Shown: positions 47,540 through 55,248, counted from the stretch's first letter. The stretch: 64,000 nucleotides of DNA from Phenylobacterium sp. (GCF_030693405.1 NZ_JAUYAW010000010.1:176093-240092); one strand, 5' to 3'. Program-made: numbers and translations. Notes: generated from the sequence alone by a model not told the origin.

Positions 47540-48781
47540 TCAAGCGATGGCGCGGGCGAGGTCGTCATGCTCGAAGGCGCTGGCCATGCGATCGATCTGG
47601 TTGGCGGTCAGGCCGTGCTGGCCAGCTACTTCGCGCCAAGTGGCGACCACGATCCCGACCTCCTTGGCGATGGCCAAGGCCTCCGACTTGCCGAGCCTGA
47701 AGTAGGGGGCCACTCCAAGCGCCGTGTCGAGTGAGGCATCTTGGTCAGTCTCGTCGAGCGCCAGAGCGTGGATGCGCGGCTTCACGTCCGTGGGCATGGG
47801 GTTGAGGTCGTAGGCTGGAGACAGGCGCCAACCACCGGGCTCGCGCAAGAAGCCGTGGTTGCGTAGGTGGTCGTCGGTGTTCGAGATCAGGATGTTGAAC
47901 ACCATCCGTCGCCAGAGCTGGGCCGCGTCGCCCGGAGCGTCGGCGCCGTCCTGGCGCAGGACGTCGACCAGTTCCAGATAGCTTCGGACCTCGCCGTCGA
48001 CGGCGCCGAGCGCGGTCAGCGCCGAGCGGAATGGCCGGCGGCCGCCATCGGCCATACGGTCGAAGCGCGACATCATGAACACCGGCCGCTTGGCCACCTG
48101 GCGCAATTGGAACGCAGGCACGGAGATGCCGGCCTGCCGGGCCAACGTCATAGCAACGGACTCCCAGGTCGGGATCGGCCAGTCGTCCGTCTGGCTCGGA
48201 AATTTGGCGATCAGGAGTTCGCCCTGGGCGTCCCTCACGGACGCCTTCGGGCGGGCGCCACCGAGCGAACTGCCCGGCGCCAGGAGTATGCGTAGGTCTT
48301 CGTCGGTTTCGCGGTCATCGACGATCCGGCGCGCGGCCCCTAGCAATTTGGGCAAGGCGACGAGCGGCGGGACAGGGTGGGCGTCGGCTGCCGCGAAGCC
48401 TTCGGCGCCGACATCGCGAAAACGCAGGGCGCCGAGGCGGGTCTGGTCCTCGACCAGCATAAGGAAGTCCGCCTCCAGCAGGGTGCGGGGCGCTCGGCCT
48501 TCCGCCTTGGCTTCGTGGCGTTCGCGGCGGCCCATCAGATTGCGGCCCCAGCGGTCCGGCGCGGGGTCGCTGAAGGCGTTGAAGAGGCCGCCGTCCCAGT
48601 GGGCGTCGCCTCGGACTAGGGGGAGGTTCGGTTCAAGCGGGAACGCTCCCGGCAGGCCTAGCCAAGCCGGATCGTAGGCGAAGGAGCAAGTCTGGCGAGC
48701 GCCTTTGGCCCTGGCCCATAGCCGGCCAACTGGACGAGTCGCGCCATCCCAGTCGATATGGACTTCGATCTCGCGGTCCAT
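47540..48781 (-). CDS. hipA: HipA-like Ser/Thr kinase toxin
   Basis: A 413-residue HipA protein. The N-terminal couple-HipA domain (about 8-110) has PNLPLVRGDAHWDGGLFNAF. The kinase domain has SSLGGARPKASVRD (P-loop-like), LLIAKFPS (Lys), FNILISNTDDHLRNHGFL (catalytic Asp/His) and LSPAYDLNP (metal Asp). HipA kinases phosphorylate targets such as glutamyl-tRNA synthetase and slow growth. ATG 48781 is 1 bp after the hipB stop. The pair would act as a toxin-antitoxin stabiliser of the element. Confidence 0.93.
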   Translation of the reverse strand: MDREIEVHIDWDGATRPVGRLWARAKGARQTCSFAYDPAWLGLPGAFPLEPNLPLVRGDAHWDGGLFNAFSDPAPDRWGRNLMGRRERHEAKAEGRAPRTLLEADFLMLVEDQTRLGALRFRDVGAEGFAAADAHPVPPLVALPKLLGAARRIVDDRETDEDLRILLAPGSSLGGARPKASVRDAQGELLIAKFPSQTDDWPIPTWESVAMTLARQAGISVPAFQLRQVAKRPVFMMSRFDRMADGGRRPFRSALTALGAVDGEVRSYLELVDVLRQDGADAPGDAAQLWRRMVFNILISNTDDHLRNHGFLREPGGWRLSPAYDLNPMPTDVKPRIHALALDETDQDASLDTALGVAPYFRLGKSEALAIAKEVGIVVATWREVAGQHGLTANQIDRMASAFEHDDLARAIA

Positions 48782-48782
48782 G

Positions 48783-49112
48783 TCAGCGAGCCTCCGCCTT
48801 GGTCCGGACGCGCTTAGGCAGCTGCTCCTCCGCGAGGGTCTGGCCAACCTGGTCGGTGGCGGGGTCAGCGAGTGCGCTGAGCCGGTCGGCCAACCCAAGG
48901 ACGAACAGCACCGTGGCATAGATTCCGACGGCGACGCCGGGGTCGCCCCGCTCCACGCGGGTGATGGTGTTACGGCCGACGAAAGCCCGCTCGGCCAGGA
49001 TGGCGACGGTCATGTTCCGGCGCTTGCGAGCCGTCGATATGTCGCCGCCAAGCTTCGCAAGTCCCCGGCGGACGGAGAGCGGCAAGGCGGATTGGGCTTT
49101 AGAGGCCTTCAT
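48783..49112 (-). CDS. hipB: HipB-like antitoxin and repressor
   Basis: A 109-residue HTH protein with ISTARKRRNMTVAILAERAF then VGRNTITRVERGDPGVAVGI, the XRE fold of HipB antitoxins, and a charged C-terminal tail. It would bind HipA and repress the operon through the three operator-like sites at 49148-49246, directly upstream. Confidence 0.88.
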   Translation of the reverse strand: MKASKAQSALPLSVRRGLAKLGGDISTARKRRNMTVAILAERAFVGRNTITRVERGDPGVAVGIYATVLFVLGLADRLSALADPATDQVGQTLAEEQLPKRVRTKAEAR

Positions 49113-49147
49113 GGCTGCACCAGAAACAGGGAGCTATCCCCAATAAC

Positions 49148-49163
49148 GCACGATTTATGGTGC
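49148..49163. promoter_or_regulatory. hipBA operator, site 1
   Basis: GCACGATTTATGGTGC has GCAC/GTGC arms around eight bases. It lies 36 bp upstream of the hipB start codon and recurs twice within 100 bp. Confidence 0.65.
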
Positions 49164-49199
49164 GACATCTCTATATGCAAGCCTAACGGTCAAGCGGTT

Positions 49200-49215
49200 G
49201 CATCATAAATCGTGC
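49200..49215. promoter_or_regulatory. hipBA operator, site 2
   Basis: GCATCATAAATCGTGC is the reverse complement form (GCACGATTTATGATGC) of site 1 with one changed arm base. It lies between sites 1 and 3. Confidence 0.6.
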
Positions 49216-49230
49216 AATACCCGGCTTAAC

Positions 49231-49246
49231 GCACGAATTATGGTGC
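49231..49246. promoter_or_regulatory. hipBA operator, site 3
   Basis: GCACGAATTATGGTGC differs from site 1 by one central base. Centre-to-centre spacings of the three sites are 52 and 31 bp. Apart from these sites and the dyad at 49356, nothing gene-like is seen between 49113 and 49457. Confidence 0.6.
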
Positions 49247-49355
49247 ATGAAGGGTCGCGGTAGTTTCCTCGAACCGGAACCTAAAGGTTTATCGAAATGG
49301 GCGAACTTGGAACCCGCAGGTTCCGTCTCCGCCACGCCGTCGCTCGCTGAGATGG

Positions 49356-49369
49356 GTAGGCTTACGCCT
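49356..49369 (+). promoter_or_regulatory. Shared 14-bp dyad, copy 3 (upstream of AlpA-like gene)
   Basis: GTAGGCTTACGCCT, identical to copy 2, lies 102 bp before the ATG at 49458. Confidence 0.5.
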
Positions 49370-49457
49370 TTCCCGCCGGAGTCCCGCCCGCCTACGCTGA
49401 GTCGATGATGGAGCGGTCCGTCTCTGGGCGAGCTCCCTGCGCAGAGGTATCGCCGTC

Positions 49458-49724
49458 ATGGAAACATCCAGAGCTCCCAACCGCTACCTGCGGACCCCCG
49501 AAGCGGGCCGTCACCTCGGCTTGTCTGGCCGCACCTTGGAAAAGCACCGCACCTACGGCACGGGTCCCCGCTACCGAAAGATCGGCGGGCGGGTCGTCTA
49601 TGCCCTGAGCGATCTGGAAGCCTGGGCCGATCAGGGCGCCCAAACCTCCACGACCGACCCCGATGGCGGGCGTGTCCGCGCCGCGCGCCGCTATGATGAG
49701 GAGGCTGTGGCGCACCACGTCTGA
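49458..49724 (+). CDS. AlpA/MerR-like helix-turn-helix protein
   Basis: An 88-residue winged HTH protein: YLRTPEAGRHLGLSGRTLEK then HRTYGTGPRYRKIGGRVVYA with LSDLEAWADQG, the standard HTH_17/excisionase-like pattern. It could be an excisionase-type or transcriptional regulator of the ICE. The shared dyad 102 bp upstream ties it to the virB and mob operons. Confidence 0.82.
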   Translation: METSRAPNRYLRTPEAGRHLGLSGRTLEKHRTYGTGPRYRKIGGRVVYALSDLEAWADQGAQTSTTDPDGGRVRAARRYDEEAVAHHV

Positions 49725-49755
49725 CCACCTGTCGGCACGCGCACGTGTGGACGTG

Positions 49756-50013
49756 TCAGCGCTCGCCAAACGGATGTTTGCCGTACTTGCGCATCAGGTC
49801 GTCGATCGCCTCGCCTAGCAGAGCCTGCAGCGTGACGTTCTGCTCCAAGGCCAGGATGTTAAGGGCTTGGCTGAGCTGGGGGCTGAAGTAGCCCCCGACC
49901 GCCTTCTTGCCGACCCGCGCCAGTGGTCGGCCCTGAGGCGCGACCGTGACAGCGGGATCGGGCACCGGTTCAGGCTTCGCCCGCTCCGTTCTGATCGCGT
50001 CGAACCGGCTCAT
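49756..50013 (-). CDS. RHH protein, partner of ParA
   Basis: An 85-residue protein. A Pro-rich basic N-terminus is followed by a ribbon-helix-helix domain of the antitoxin-like type: VGGYFSPQLSQALNILALEQ then VTLQALLGEAIDDLMRKYG. It overlaps parA by 4 bp (ATGA). Small RHH proteins encoded after ParA often bind the centromere (like ParG), so a centromere-binding or regulatory role is likely. ATG 50013 is preferred because of that overlap. Confidence 0.8.
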   Translation of the reverse strand: MSRFDAIRTERAKPEPVPDPAVTVAPQGRPLARVGKKAVGGYFSPQLSQALNILALEQNVTLQALLGEAIDDLMRKYGKHPFGER

Positions 50014-50663
50014 GCCGGCACCGCCTGGGCGCCTGTGGACATGCCAAGCTGTCCGCATGTCCACGCCCAAAGCTCCCGTATCTCGCCTGCCGCCTTACCC
50101 TCAAGGCCGTGTTCCGTTGCGGTCAGGCCGGCGGCGACGCTGTGATGAAATGCGGCGCGCTCGGGCAGGACGACGGGGGCGATCTCAAGACCGAACTCCC
50201 CACCGATCAGATTGGCGGCGTCCCGGTAGATATGAGGAGCTCGCGGAGGGCCGGCGTTGAAGACCACGAAAGCCGGCTTCCGACTGGACCGAACCAACTC
50301 CGCCGTCGCCTCAATCGCGGCCAGGTCAAAGGCCCTGGGGCGGCAGGGAATAAGGAGTAGGTCCGCCAGCTGCGCGGCTTGGCGCGCCATTGCGTCGGCA
50401 TGCGGCGGCGTGTCGATCACAGCGACCTCGGCGCCAAGGTCGGCCGCCTTGGCCAGCTTGCCCGCGAGAAGGGTCGGCGCGCCGCAATCGACGACCTCCG
50501 GGTCGCCGCCGCCGCGCCACTGGCCCCACCGACTGGCGGTCGCCTGCGGGTCGGTATCGACGATGAGCGAGACGCTCGATCTCGCCGCTTCCGTGGCGAG
50601 GTTGACCGCGAGGGTCGTCTTACCCGCCCCGCCCTTCTGGCTCACGATGGCTATGGTCCGCAT
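50010..50663 (-). CDS. parA: ParA-family partition ATPase
   Basis: A 217-residue short ParA. The deviant Walker A is SQKGGAGKTTLAVNLA, Walker A' is LIVDTDPQATASRW, and Walker B is VAVIDTPPHADAM. There is no N-terminal HTH, so its DNA-binding partner is probably the RHH protein it overlaps. It would position or stabilise the excised ICE. ATG 50663 has GGAGGTG 4-5 bp upstream. Confidence 0.93.
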   Translation of the reverse strand: MRTIAIVSQKGGAGKTTLAVNLATEAARSSVSLIVDTDPQATASRWGQWRGGGDPEVVDCGAPTLLAGKLAKAADLGAEVAVIDTPPHADAMARQAAQLADLLLIPCRPRAFDLAAIEATAELVRSSRKPAFVVFNAGPPRAPHIYRDAANLIGGEFGLEIAPVVLPERAAFHHSVAAGLTATEHGLEGKAAGEIRELWAWTCGQLGMSTGAQAVPA

Positions 50664-50693
50664 GTTCACCTCCGCACACGCGGACATGTGAAC
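50656..50693. promoter_or_regulatory. Inverted repeats at the parA start
   Basis: GTCCGCATGTTCAC and its inverted form CGGACATGTGAAC face each other across the parA ribosome site. Related sequences occur at 50034-50064, 49741-49756 and 50768-50797. They may be operator or centromere sites for the ParA/RHH pair. Confidence 0.45.
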
Positions 50694-50767
50694 AGGCTGG
50701 CTCAGCAGGACCAGGGGCTCAGCGTGCCCGTCGAAGGATATCGTAGGTTCGGTTAGAAATCGGCGGG

Positions 50768-50797
50768 GTGTCCACGTGCGAACACATGGGCACGTGG
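50768..50797. promoter_or_regulatory. Palindromic cluster between parA and integrase 1
   Basis: GTGTCCACGTG, CGAACACATG and GGCACGTGG lie in tandem just beyond the integrase stop. They share the CACGTG/ACATG core with the repeats at the parA start. Possible parS-like centromere; not proved. Confidence 0.4.
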
Positions 50798-50803
50798 CCC
50801 TGT

Positions 50804-52177
50804 CTACGCGGCTTTGGCCGGCTCGACCGCTTCGGCGGTCCTGGCCTTTCGCGGACCCAGCGGCTTGCCTTCGCGCGGGTCTGGCGGGGTGGGGTCAAGC
50901 TGATCGTCGCCAATTCGACGTGCGGCGAGCAGAGGCCAGACCCGTTCCCGCTTGGACCCATCCTTCGGCGGCGCCGTGCCGGACTTGATGATGAAGTCCG
51001 ACAGGGTCTGCTGAGACGCGCGCAGGTGATCGTTCAGCAGCTTGGAGCGGGTGATGTAGCCCTCGTTCACACCCTTGACGCTGTGGTTCATCAGCAGGTG
51101 CATGTCGACGGGGGAGAGGCCGGCGGCCTGGCCGAGGGTGCGGTAGGTGTGGCGCAGGTCGTTGCCCCACTTCGAGAGCGTGCCGCGGCTCTCCTTCTGT
51201 TCGACGATGTGGCCCTCCTCGCTGTCGGCCGCGAAGATCCAGGTCTTCGCCGCGTCCGGATGGAGCATGCTGCCGGCGCGCATCGCCCGGACCAGGCAGC
51301 GGATCATCGGCCGCGACAGCGGGATGTCGAACGCCTTCTTGGCCCCGCCCTTGGGCGAAGGGATGTGCAAGACGCGATCCTTGAAGTTCAGGTGCTCGAC
51401 CTTCGCCATTTTCAGCGCGGTCGGACGGCTGCCGCAGAGGACGGTGAATAGGTGGAACTCGCGACGGATGGGATTTCGGAGGCGACCCGCCTCGGTCATC
51501 CAGCCGCTGATATCTACGGCGCCCATGGCGACGTCGCGGCGCTTCTCCTCGTTCCAGTCTACGGCCATGACCGGGTTCTCCGGCGGCAGTCCCCGGACGC
51601 CCCGACGGGCGTGGTTGTAGATGGCCCGCAGCGTCCGCATGCAGCCGTTGGCCGCGTAAGGCCCCGCGCTCTTCGTCAACTCGTCATGGCGTTGCGAGAC
51701 TAAGCCCGGGTTCTCGCCCAGTTCCCTCAGCGGCTTGTCGAGCCAGTCCTTCAGCATCCGTTCGACGTGGTCGGCGTAACCGGCGATCGTCCCGGCGCTG
51801 CGGTTCTTCCTTTCCAGGTGTGACACGCGATAGCGCGCCCAGGCCTGCCCCAGAGTGACGTCGGCGGTCGGCGGGGCGTCGGGAGCCTTCTTGGCTTCCT
51901 CCGCATACTCGCCCTTGGCGATCTTCCCGAGCACGTCCTTGGCCTTTGCCCGCGCGTCACGCGTGGTCAGTTCGTCAGTGCTGCCAAGCGTGACCTTCTT
52001 GGCGTGGCGTTTGCCATCCTTCCAGTGCTCGCCCATGACCGCGAAGGCCTTCGAGCGCGTGCCGACACGCACGAAGAAGCCACGGAGCTCGGTGTCCCGA
52101 ACCTCATACTGGCCCTTGTCGCTCAGCGGCAGGCGGCTGATGACCTTGTCGCTGAGGGTGGCTTTCAGATCGCTCAT
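50804..52177 (-). CDS. int: Tyrosine integrase 1 (ICE integrase)
   Basis: A 457-residue phage-type integrase. An arm-binding N-terminal domain (about 10-100, with ISRLPLSDKGQYEVRDTELR) is followed by a SAM-like core-binding domain. The catalytic domain has the Arg in LCGSRPTALKMAKVEHL, Lys in PSPKGGAKKAFDIP, DLRHTYRTLGQAAG, the His of MNHSVKG, and Tyr in NEGYITRS. The C-terminal 60 residues are an extra basic/Pro-rich tail. It lies 161 bp from the tRNA-Arg fragment, which is its likely attachment site. Confidence 0.93.
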   Translation of the reverse strand: MSDLKATLSDKVISRLPLSDKGQYEVRDTELRGFFVRVGTRSKAFAVMGEHWKDGKRHAKKVTLGSTDELTTRDARAKAKDVLGKIAKGEYAEEAKKAPDAPPTADVTLGQAWARYRVSHLERKNRSAGTIAGYADHVERMLKDWLDKPLRELGENPGLVSQRHDELTKSAGPYAANGCMRTLRAIYNHARRGVRGLPPENPVMAVDWNEEKRRDVAMGAVDISGWMTEAGRLRNPIRREFHLFTVLCGSRPTALKMAKVEHLNFKDRVLHIPSPKGGAKKAFDIPLSRPMIRCLVRAMRAGSMLHPDAAKTWIFAADSEEGHIVEQKESRGTLSKWGNDLRHTYRTLGQAAGLSPVDMHLLMNHSVKGVNEGYITRSKLLNDHLRASQQTLSDFIIKSGTAPPKDGSKRERVWPLLAARRIGDDQLDPTPPDPREGKPLGPRKARTAEAVEPAKAA

Positions 52178-52187
52178 GACGGAATTT

Positions 52188-52221
52188 AGGTTGGGGTTTA
52201 GGTTGGGGTTTGCCCCAACCT
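52188..52221. repeat. Tandem and inverted AGGTTGGGG repeats upstream of integrase 1
   Basis: AGGTTGGGGTTT occurs twice in tandem (52188-52199, 52200-52211). The second copy forms a perfect 9-bp hairpin with CCCCAACCT (52213-52221). The repeats begin 10 bp upstream of the integrase ATG and could be arm-type recombinase sites or a leader hairpin limiting integrase expression. Confidence 0.6.
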
Positions 52222-52338
52222 AGTTTCAAGGTCGGGCCACTCAGAAACCCTATCACCTCCGAAAAAGATGAGCAAGAACAATGGATTTGGCGTAGTTTAG
52301 CGTGAGTCCGGCGGACCTCGTCGAGGGCGCTAATAAAA

Positions 52339-52384
52339 ACTACGAATCTGAGGGTCGGACGTTCGAATCGTTCCGGGCGCGCCA
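52339..52384 (+). other. attachment site: 3' half of tRNA-Arg(ACG)
   Basis: The 46 bp read as the 3' part of tRNA-Arg(ACG): anticodon loop CTACGAA, 3' anticodon stem TCTG, T arm GGACG-TTCGAAT-CGTTC, acceptor strand CGGGCGC, G and CCA. Upstream bases do not form the rest of the tRNA (the 5' anticodon stem is AAAA), so this is not a functional gene. Tyrosine integrases commonly recombine in the anticodon loop and leave such 3' copies. Int1 and Int2 lie on either side, so this is an att junction between two islands. Confidence 0.88.
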
Positions 52385-52411
52385 CTTCTTCCCATTGGAA
52401 TCATTCGTGTT

Positions 52412-53530
52412 TCAGCCTTTCTGCTGGGCCTTGGCAGGGGCGTTTTCGGCCCTGGTTTGCAGCCGGTTTGCAAATTCTGTTGCCGCTGCGTTCTCAAATT
52501 GAGCGATCGCCTGGGTCGCCAGATGCCGAGTCGGCGCCAGGTAGGTCTCCAGAATCCGGGTCGCCGTCGCCAATGAGTGCTGGGTGATCGAGGCGATCTG
52601 CGGAACCGAGCAGCCGGCTTCCGCCAGCATCGTGACCGCTGTCCCCCGGAGATCATGGAAGCGCAGCTCCGTGGCGCCGAGCTTTGCGGCCTTCATGGCT
52701 GCGTCCCACTGGTGACCGAAATAGCGCGGCGTGAAGCGCTTGCCTTCCTTGGTCGTGAGGATCAGAGCGCTGCGCCGCTCCATGCCATCGAGCATCTGCC
52801 GGAGAGTCGCCGTGCAGGGGATGGAGATCAGGGGCGCCTCGCGTCCGTTGCGCTGGTTCTTGCCGATGCGCAGGGTCAGGCGCGCGCCATCGTAATTGGA
52901 CCAGCAGAGGCGCCGGATGTCGCCCTGCCTAAGGCCGGTGTGGAGCGCCAGGATAAGCGCTCGCTGCATCTCGATGGGCGCCGCGGCCATAAAGGCCTCG
53001 ATGTGCTCGGGCAGCCAGATCACGTCGGACCGGTTGGAGTGGTAGAGCCGCTTGAAGCCCTTCACATGGTTGGCTTCTATGCGGCCATTGTCGAACGCCC
53101 AGCTGAGCATAGACGAGGCCGCGGACAGCCTGTTGTCGGCCTCCCGCAAGCCGGACTTGTCGGCCACCGCCGCCCGCCACGCCATGAAGTGAGAACGCAC
53201 CCGAGGATTGTTGAGCGCGGCAACCGGCATATCACCGAACTCCGCCTCCGCCGCCCTGAGCAGCCGCAGGTATTCCTTCTGCGTCCTCTCGGCCAGGGTC
53301 TTCCGGAACTCTGGGGACTGCGTGTAGGCGCGAGTCAGGCTGAGGAAGGTGCCGCGGGTATGTCGTTCGCGGGCCCAGGTCTCGGCCTCGGCGTAGGACG
53401 CGACGAAGGTATCTGACCCTGGCTCGCCGACCAAGGGACGGTTGGTGGCGCGATGATAATAGTAGTAGCGCACCTCGCCAGTGCTCAGGGTCTTCTTGAC
53501 CCGGTTGATGCCTTTCAGCCTAACGCGCAT
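52412..53530 (-). CDS. Tyrosine integrase 2
   Basis: A 372-residue integrase with catalytic residues in LHTGLRQGDIRRLCWSNYD (Arg), RFHDLRGTAVTMLAEAG (His-x-x-Arg), ITQHSLATATRILETYLAPT (His and Tyr). It has a core-binding domain and a short N-terminal arm domain (RYYYYHRATNRPLVGEPGS). Its stop is 28 bp from the tRNA-Arg fragment, the normal position for an island integrase. ATG 53530 overlaps the excisionase gene by 11 bp. Confidence 0.93.
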   Translation of the reverse strand: MRVRLKGINRVKKTLSTGEVRYYYYHRATNRPLVGEPGSDTFVASYAEAETWARERHTRGTFLSLTRAYTQSPEFRKTLAERTQKEYLRLLRAAEAEFGDMPVAALNNPRVRSHFMAWRAAVADKSGLREADNRLSAASSMLSWAFDNGRIEANHVKGFKRLYHSNRSDVIWLPEHIEAFMAAAPIEMQRALILALHTGLRQGDIRRLCWSNYDGARLTLRIGKNQRNGREAPLISIPCTATLRQMLDGMERRSALILTTKEGKRFTPRYFGHQWDAAMKAAKLGATELRFHDLRGTAVTMLAEAGCSVPQIASITQHSLATATRILETYLAPTRHLATQAIAQFENAAATEFANRLQTRAENAPAKAQQKG

Positions 53531-53780
53531 CGCGACGGCGCTCCCAAGCGGCCAGGGCGTCCTCTGGTTGGCTGTTGGACAGGCCGCTGTGCCGGTCCAT
53601 CTCCTGCTCAAGCAGCTTCCGGTCGAAGCGCCCGCGAGGGAGGCTTGGGGGCGAGTACTGCCCCTCCCGGAGAGCTATCCTCAGTGAACGGATCGTCAGG
53701 CCCACATACTCTGCGGCCTCTGCTTCGGTCAGGCCGCGTGGCTTGATGAGGTGGCCGAGTTGGTCAGCACGTTTTTCCAT
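53520..53780 (-). CDS. Excisionase-like HTH protein
   Basis: An 86-residue protein with LTEAEAAEYVGLTIRSLRIA then LPRGRFDRKLLEQEMDR, a winged-helix excisionase pattern. It overlaps integrase 2 by 11 bp, the usual xis-int arrangement. It would steer the integrase towards excision. Confidence 0.8.
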   Translation of the reverse strand: MEKRADQLGHLIKPRGLTEAEAAEYVGLTIRSLRIALREGQYSPPSLPRGRFDRKLLEQEMDRHSGLSNSQPEDALAAWERRRDAR

Positions 53781-53783
53781 GCC

Positions 53784-54488
53784 TCAGCCCTCGCTCTCAG
53801 GCCACTGGCGTGGCGGCTCGTCACGAATGCACCTGACCACGCCCTCGATAATCGGCGCGTGCATGACGTTCATTTGAAGCATGCGGGGTTTGCCGCCAGG
53901 CAGGTACGCCACTGGCTCCCCCACGCTAAAATCCAAATCAAGGGCTGCACTGTTTTCGAAATCTATGGCGAGTGTAATTTGCCAAGATCCCATGTTGCTA
54001 GCTTTTATCGCGAGGCTATGTGGTGTCTGTCCATCAACACACAATCTCCAATTTGGTTCGCCATCACGCGCAACATCGTATTCGAAGATGCTAGTTCTCG
54101 ATTTTAATTCGTCGCTTGGGCGCAGTCGACTTAGTATGTCTTCCAGAGCGTCAACTACGGACCCATTTGCGATACGGGGAAAGTAATAATACGCTTCGTC
54201 CCCTGTAAAATATTGACTAGTGTTGCCAATGCGCGCTCTGGCGCCTCGCGCAAGCGCCGCCTGTAGACCCGCAACGATCTCGGCCGCCTTTGTCGTGTCG
54301 CCGAGCGTAATAACACCCAGCAGCAGGTGAGCTGTATCTCTACTGCCCATATTGGCCCCGCCACGACCTCGTCCCTTGCTTGCGACAAACCCAGCTTCAC
54401 GCAGCACGCGCCCGACGACAGTCACGCTCGAAAGCGGAGCGCCGGTGAGGTCGGCCACTGTTCGGACAAGATCGGAGAGCTTCGCCAT
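53784..54488 (-). CDS. Unknown protein with regulator-like N-terminus
   Basis: A 234-residue protein from ATG 54488 (upstream in-frame starts run through an inverted repeat). The N-terminus LSDLVRTVADLTGAPLSSVT then GRVLREAGFVASKGRGRGGA looks like a winged-HTH DNA-binding domain. The C-terminal part (WQITLAIDFENSAALDLDFS) is unrecognised. It ends 3 bp before the excisionase gene, so it may be an island regulator. Local base composition is lower in GC than its neighbours, suggesting separate origin. Confidence 0.65.
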   Translation of the reverse strand: MAKLSDLVRTVADLTGAPLSSVTVVGRVLREAGFVASKGRGRGGANMGSRDTAHLLLGVITLGDTTKAAEIVAGLQAALARGARARIGNTSQYFTGDEAYYYFPRIANGSVVDALEDILSRLRPSDELKSRTSIFEYDVARDGEPNWRLCVDGQTPHSLAIKASNMGSWQITLAIDFENSAALDLDFSVGEPVAYLPGGKPRMLQMNVMHAPIIEGVVRCIRDEPPRQWPESEG

Positions 54489-54490
54489 TC

Positions 54491-54515
54491 CATATCGGTA
54501 GGACATGCCGATATG
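54491..54515. promoter_or_regulatory. Inverted repeat CATATCGG/CCGATATG
   Basis: CATATCGG (54491-54498) and CCGATATG (54508-54515) with a 9-bp spacer lie directly upstream of the regulator-like gene. Similar half sites (CATATCATGCC) follow at 54534. Likely autoregulatory operator between divergent genes. Confidence 0.5.
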
Positions 54516-54708
54516 ACTGTCAACGCATAACTGCATATCATGCCAATATATAGTTATGTCGTTGGCGCAAGCCCCACTGAAGAGGGCTCGTCCCTTTCCG
54601 CGGGTAGCGGCCCCCGGGAAGCCTAAACGAGAACCCCGAGCCGCAGATCGAAAGAAGAGAGGAAGGGGAGGGGAGAGCGACGTTAGCTCTCAAGAAAGGT
54701 CCATCCCC

Positions 54709-55248
54709 ATGGGCGCATCTCCTCCCTGCTTCTGGCCGGCCTATGAGTCCGGCTGGCGCCTTGACGCCGATCTCGTTCACCTGATCGATCAGGAACTGAC
54801 CCGGCCGCTGCCGGACGGCATTTCGAAGCTCCAGCGACACAATACGCTGCAGCGCCGTCTGGCCGAGCTCGGCAGCCGTCTCGGCTATGGTTCAGCCATT
54901 GAGGTGGCCACCGGCTACCGCAGGTACGTGCAGACCGGGCGCTTTGACGTCGCATGGACGCGGTGCGGTGGTCAGCCGCCGATCATCTTCGAGATCGACA
55001 GCCGCTGGCGTCATGAGTCGCTCCTCAAGCTGGGCAGGGTCGGCGAGGAAGCCCAGAAGCTCTGGATCTACTACGGTCAGCGGCCCCGGCCGCCTGAACC
55101 CACCGAGCCTGGGTTTCGCCGCCTCAACATCCTGAGGATCGGGCCCTGGCGTCTGGGCGTGAAGGAAGGGCGCCGGCAACAAGTGATCTCACCCGGTCAG
55201 TGGCCCGAGGCGCTATTTCCCCGGATGGCCAACCATCACTGCGGCTAG
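54709..55248 (+). CDS. Hypothetical protein
   Basis: A 179-residue protein from ATG 54709; an open frame extends to ATG 54556 but its first 50 residues are basic and low in complexity. The centre reads IEVATGYRRYVQTGRFDVAW then PPIIFEIDSRWRHESLLKL, an Asp strand and a Glu-Ile-Asp strand that recall a nuclease-like alpha/beta core but without the usual Lys. Function unknown. Confidence 0.55.
   Translation: MGASPPCFWPAYESGWRLDADLVHLIDQELTRPLPDGISKLQRHNTLQRRLAELGSRLGYGSAIEVATGYRRYVQTGRFDVAWTRCGGQPPIIFEIDSRWRHESLLKLGRVGEEAQKLWIYYGQRPRPPEPTEPGFRRLNILRIGPWRLGVKEGRRQQVISPGQWPEALFPRMANHHCG

Noticed and set aside
52330..52384. Functional tRNA-Arg gene
   Set aside because: Only the anticodon loop to CCA is present. 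The D arm, 5' acceptor strand and 5' anticodon stem are missing, so it is an att remnant.
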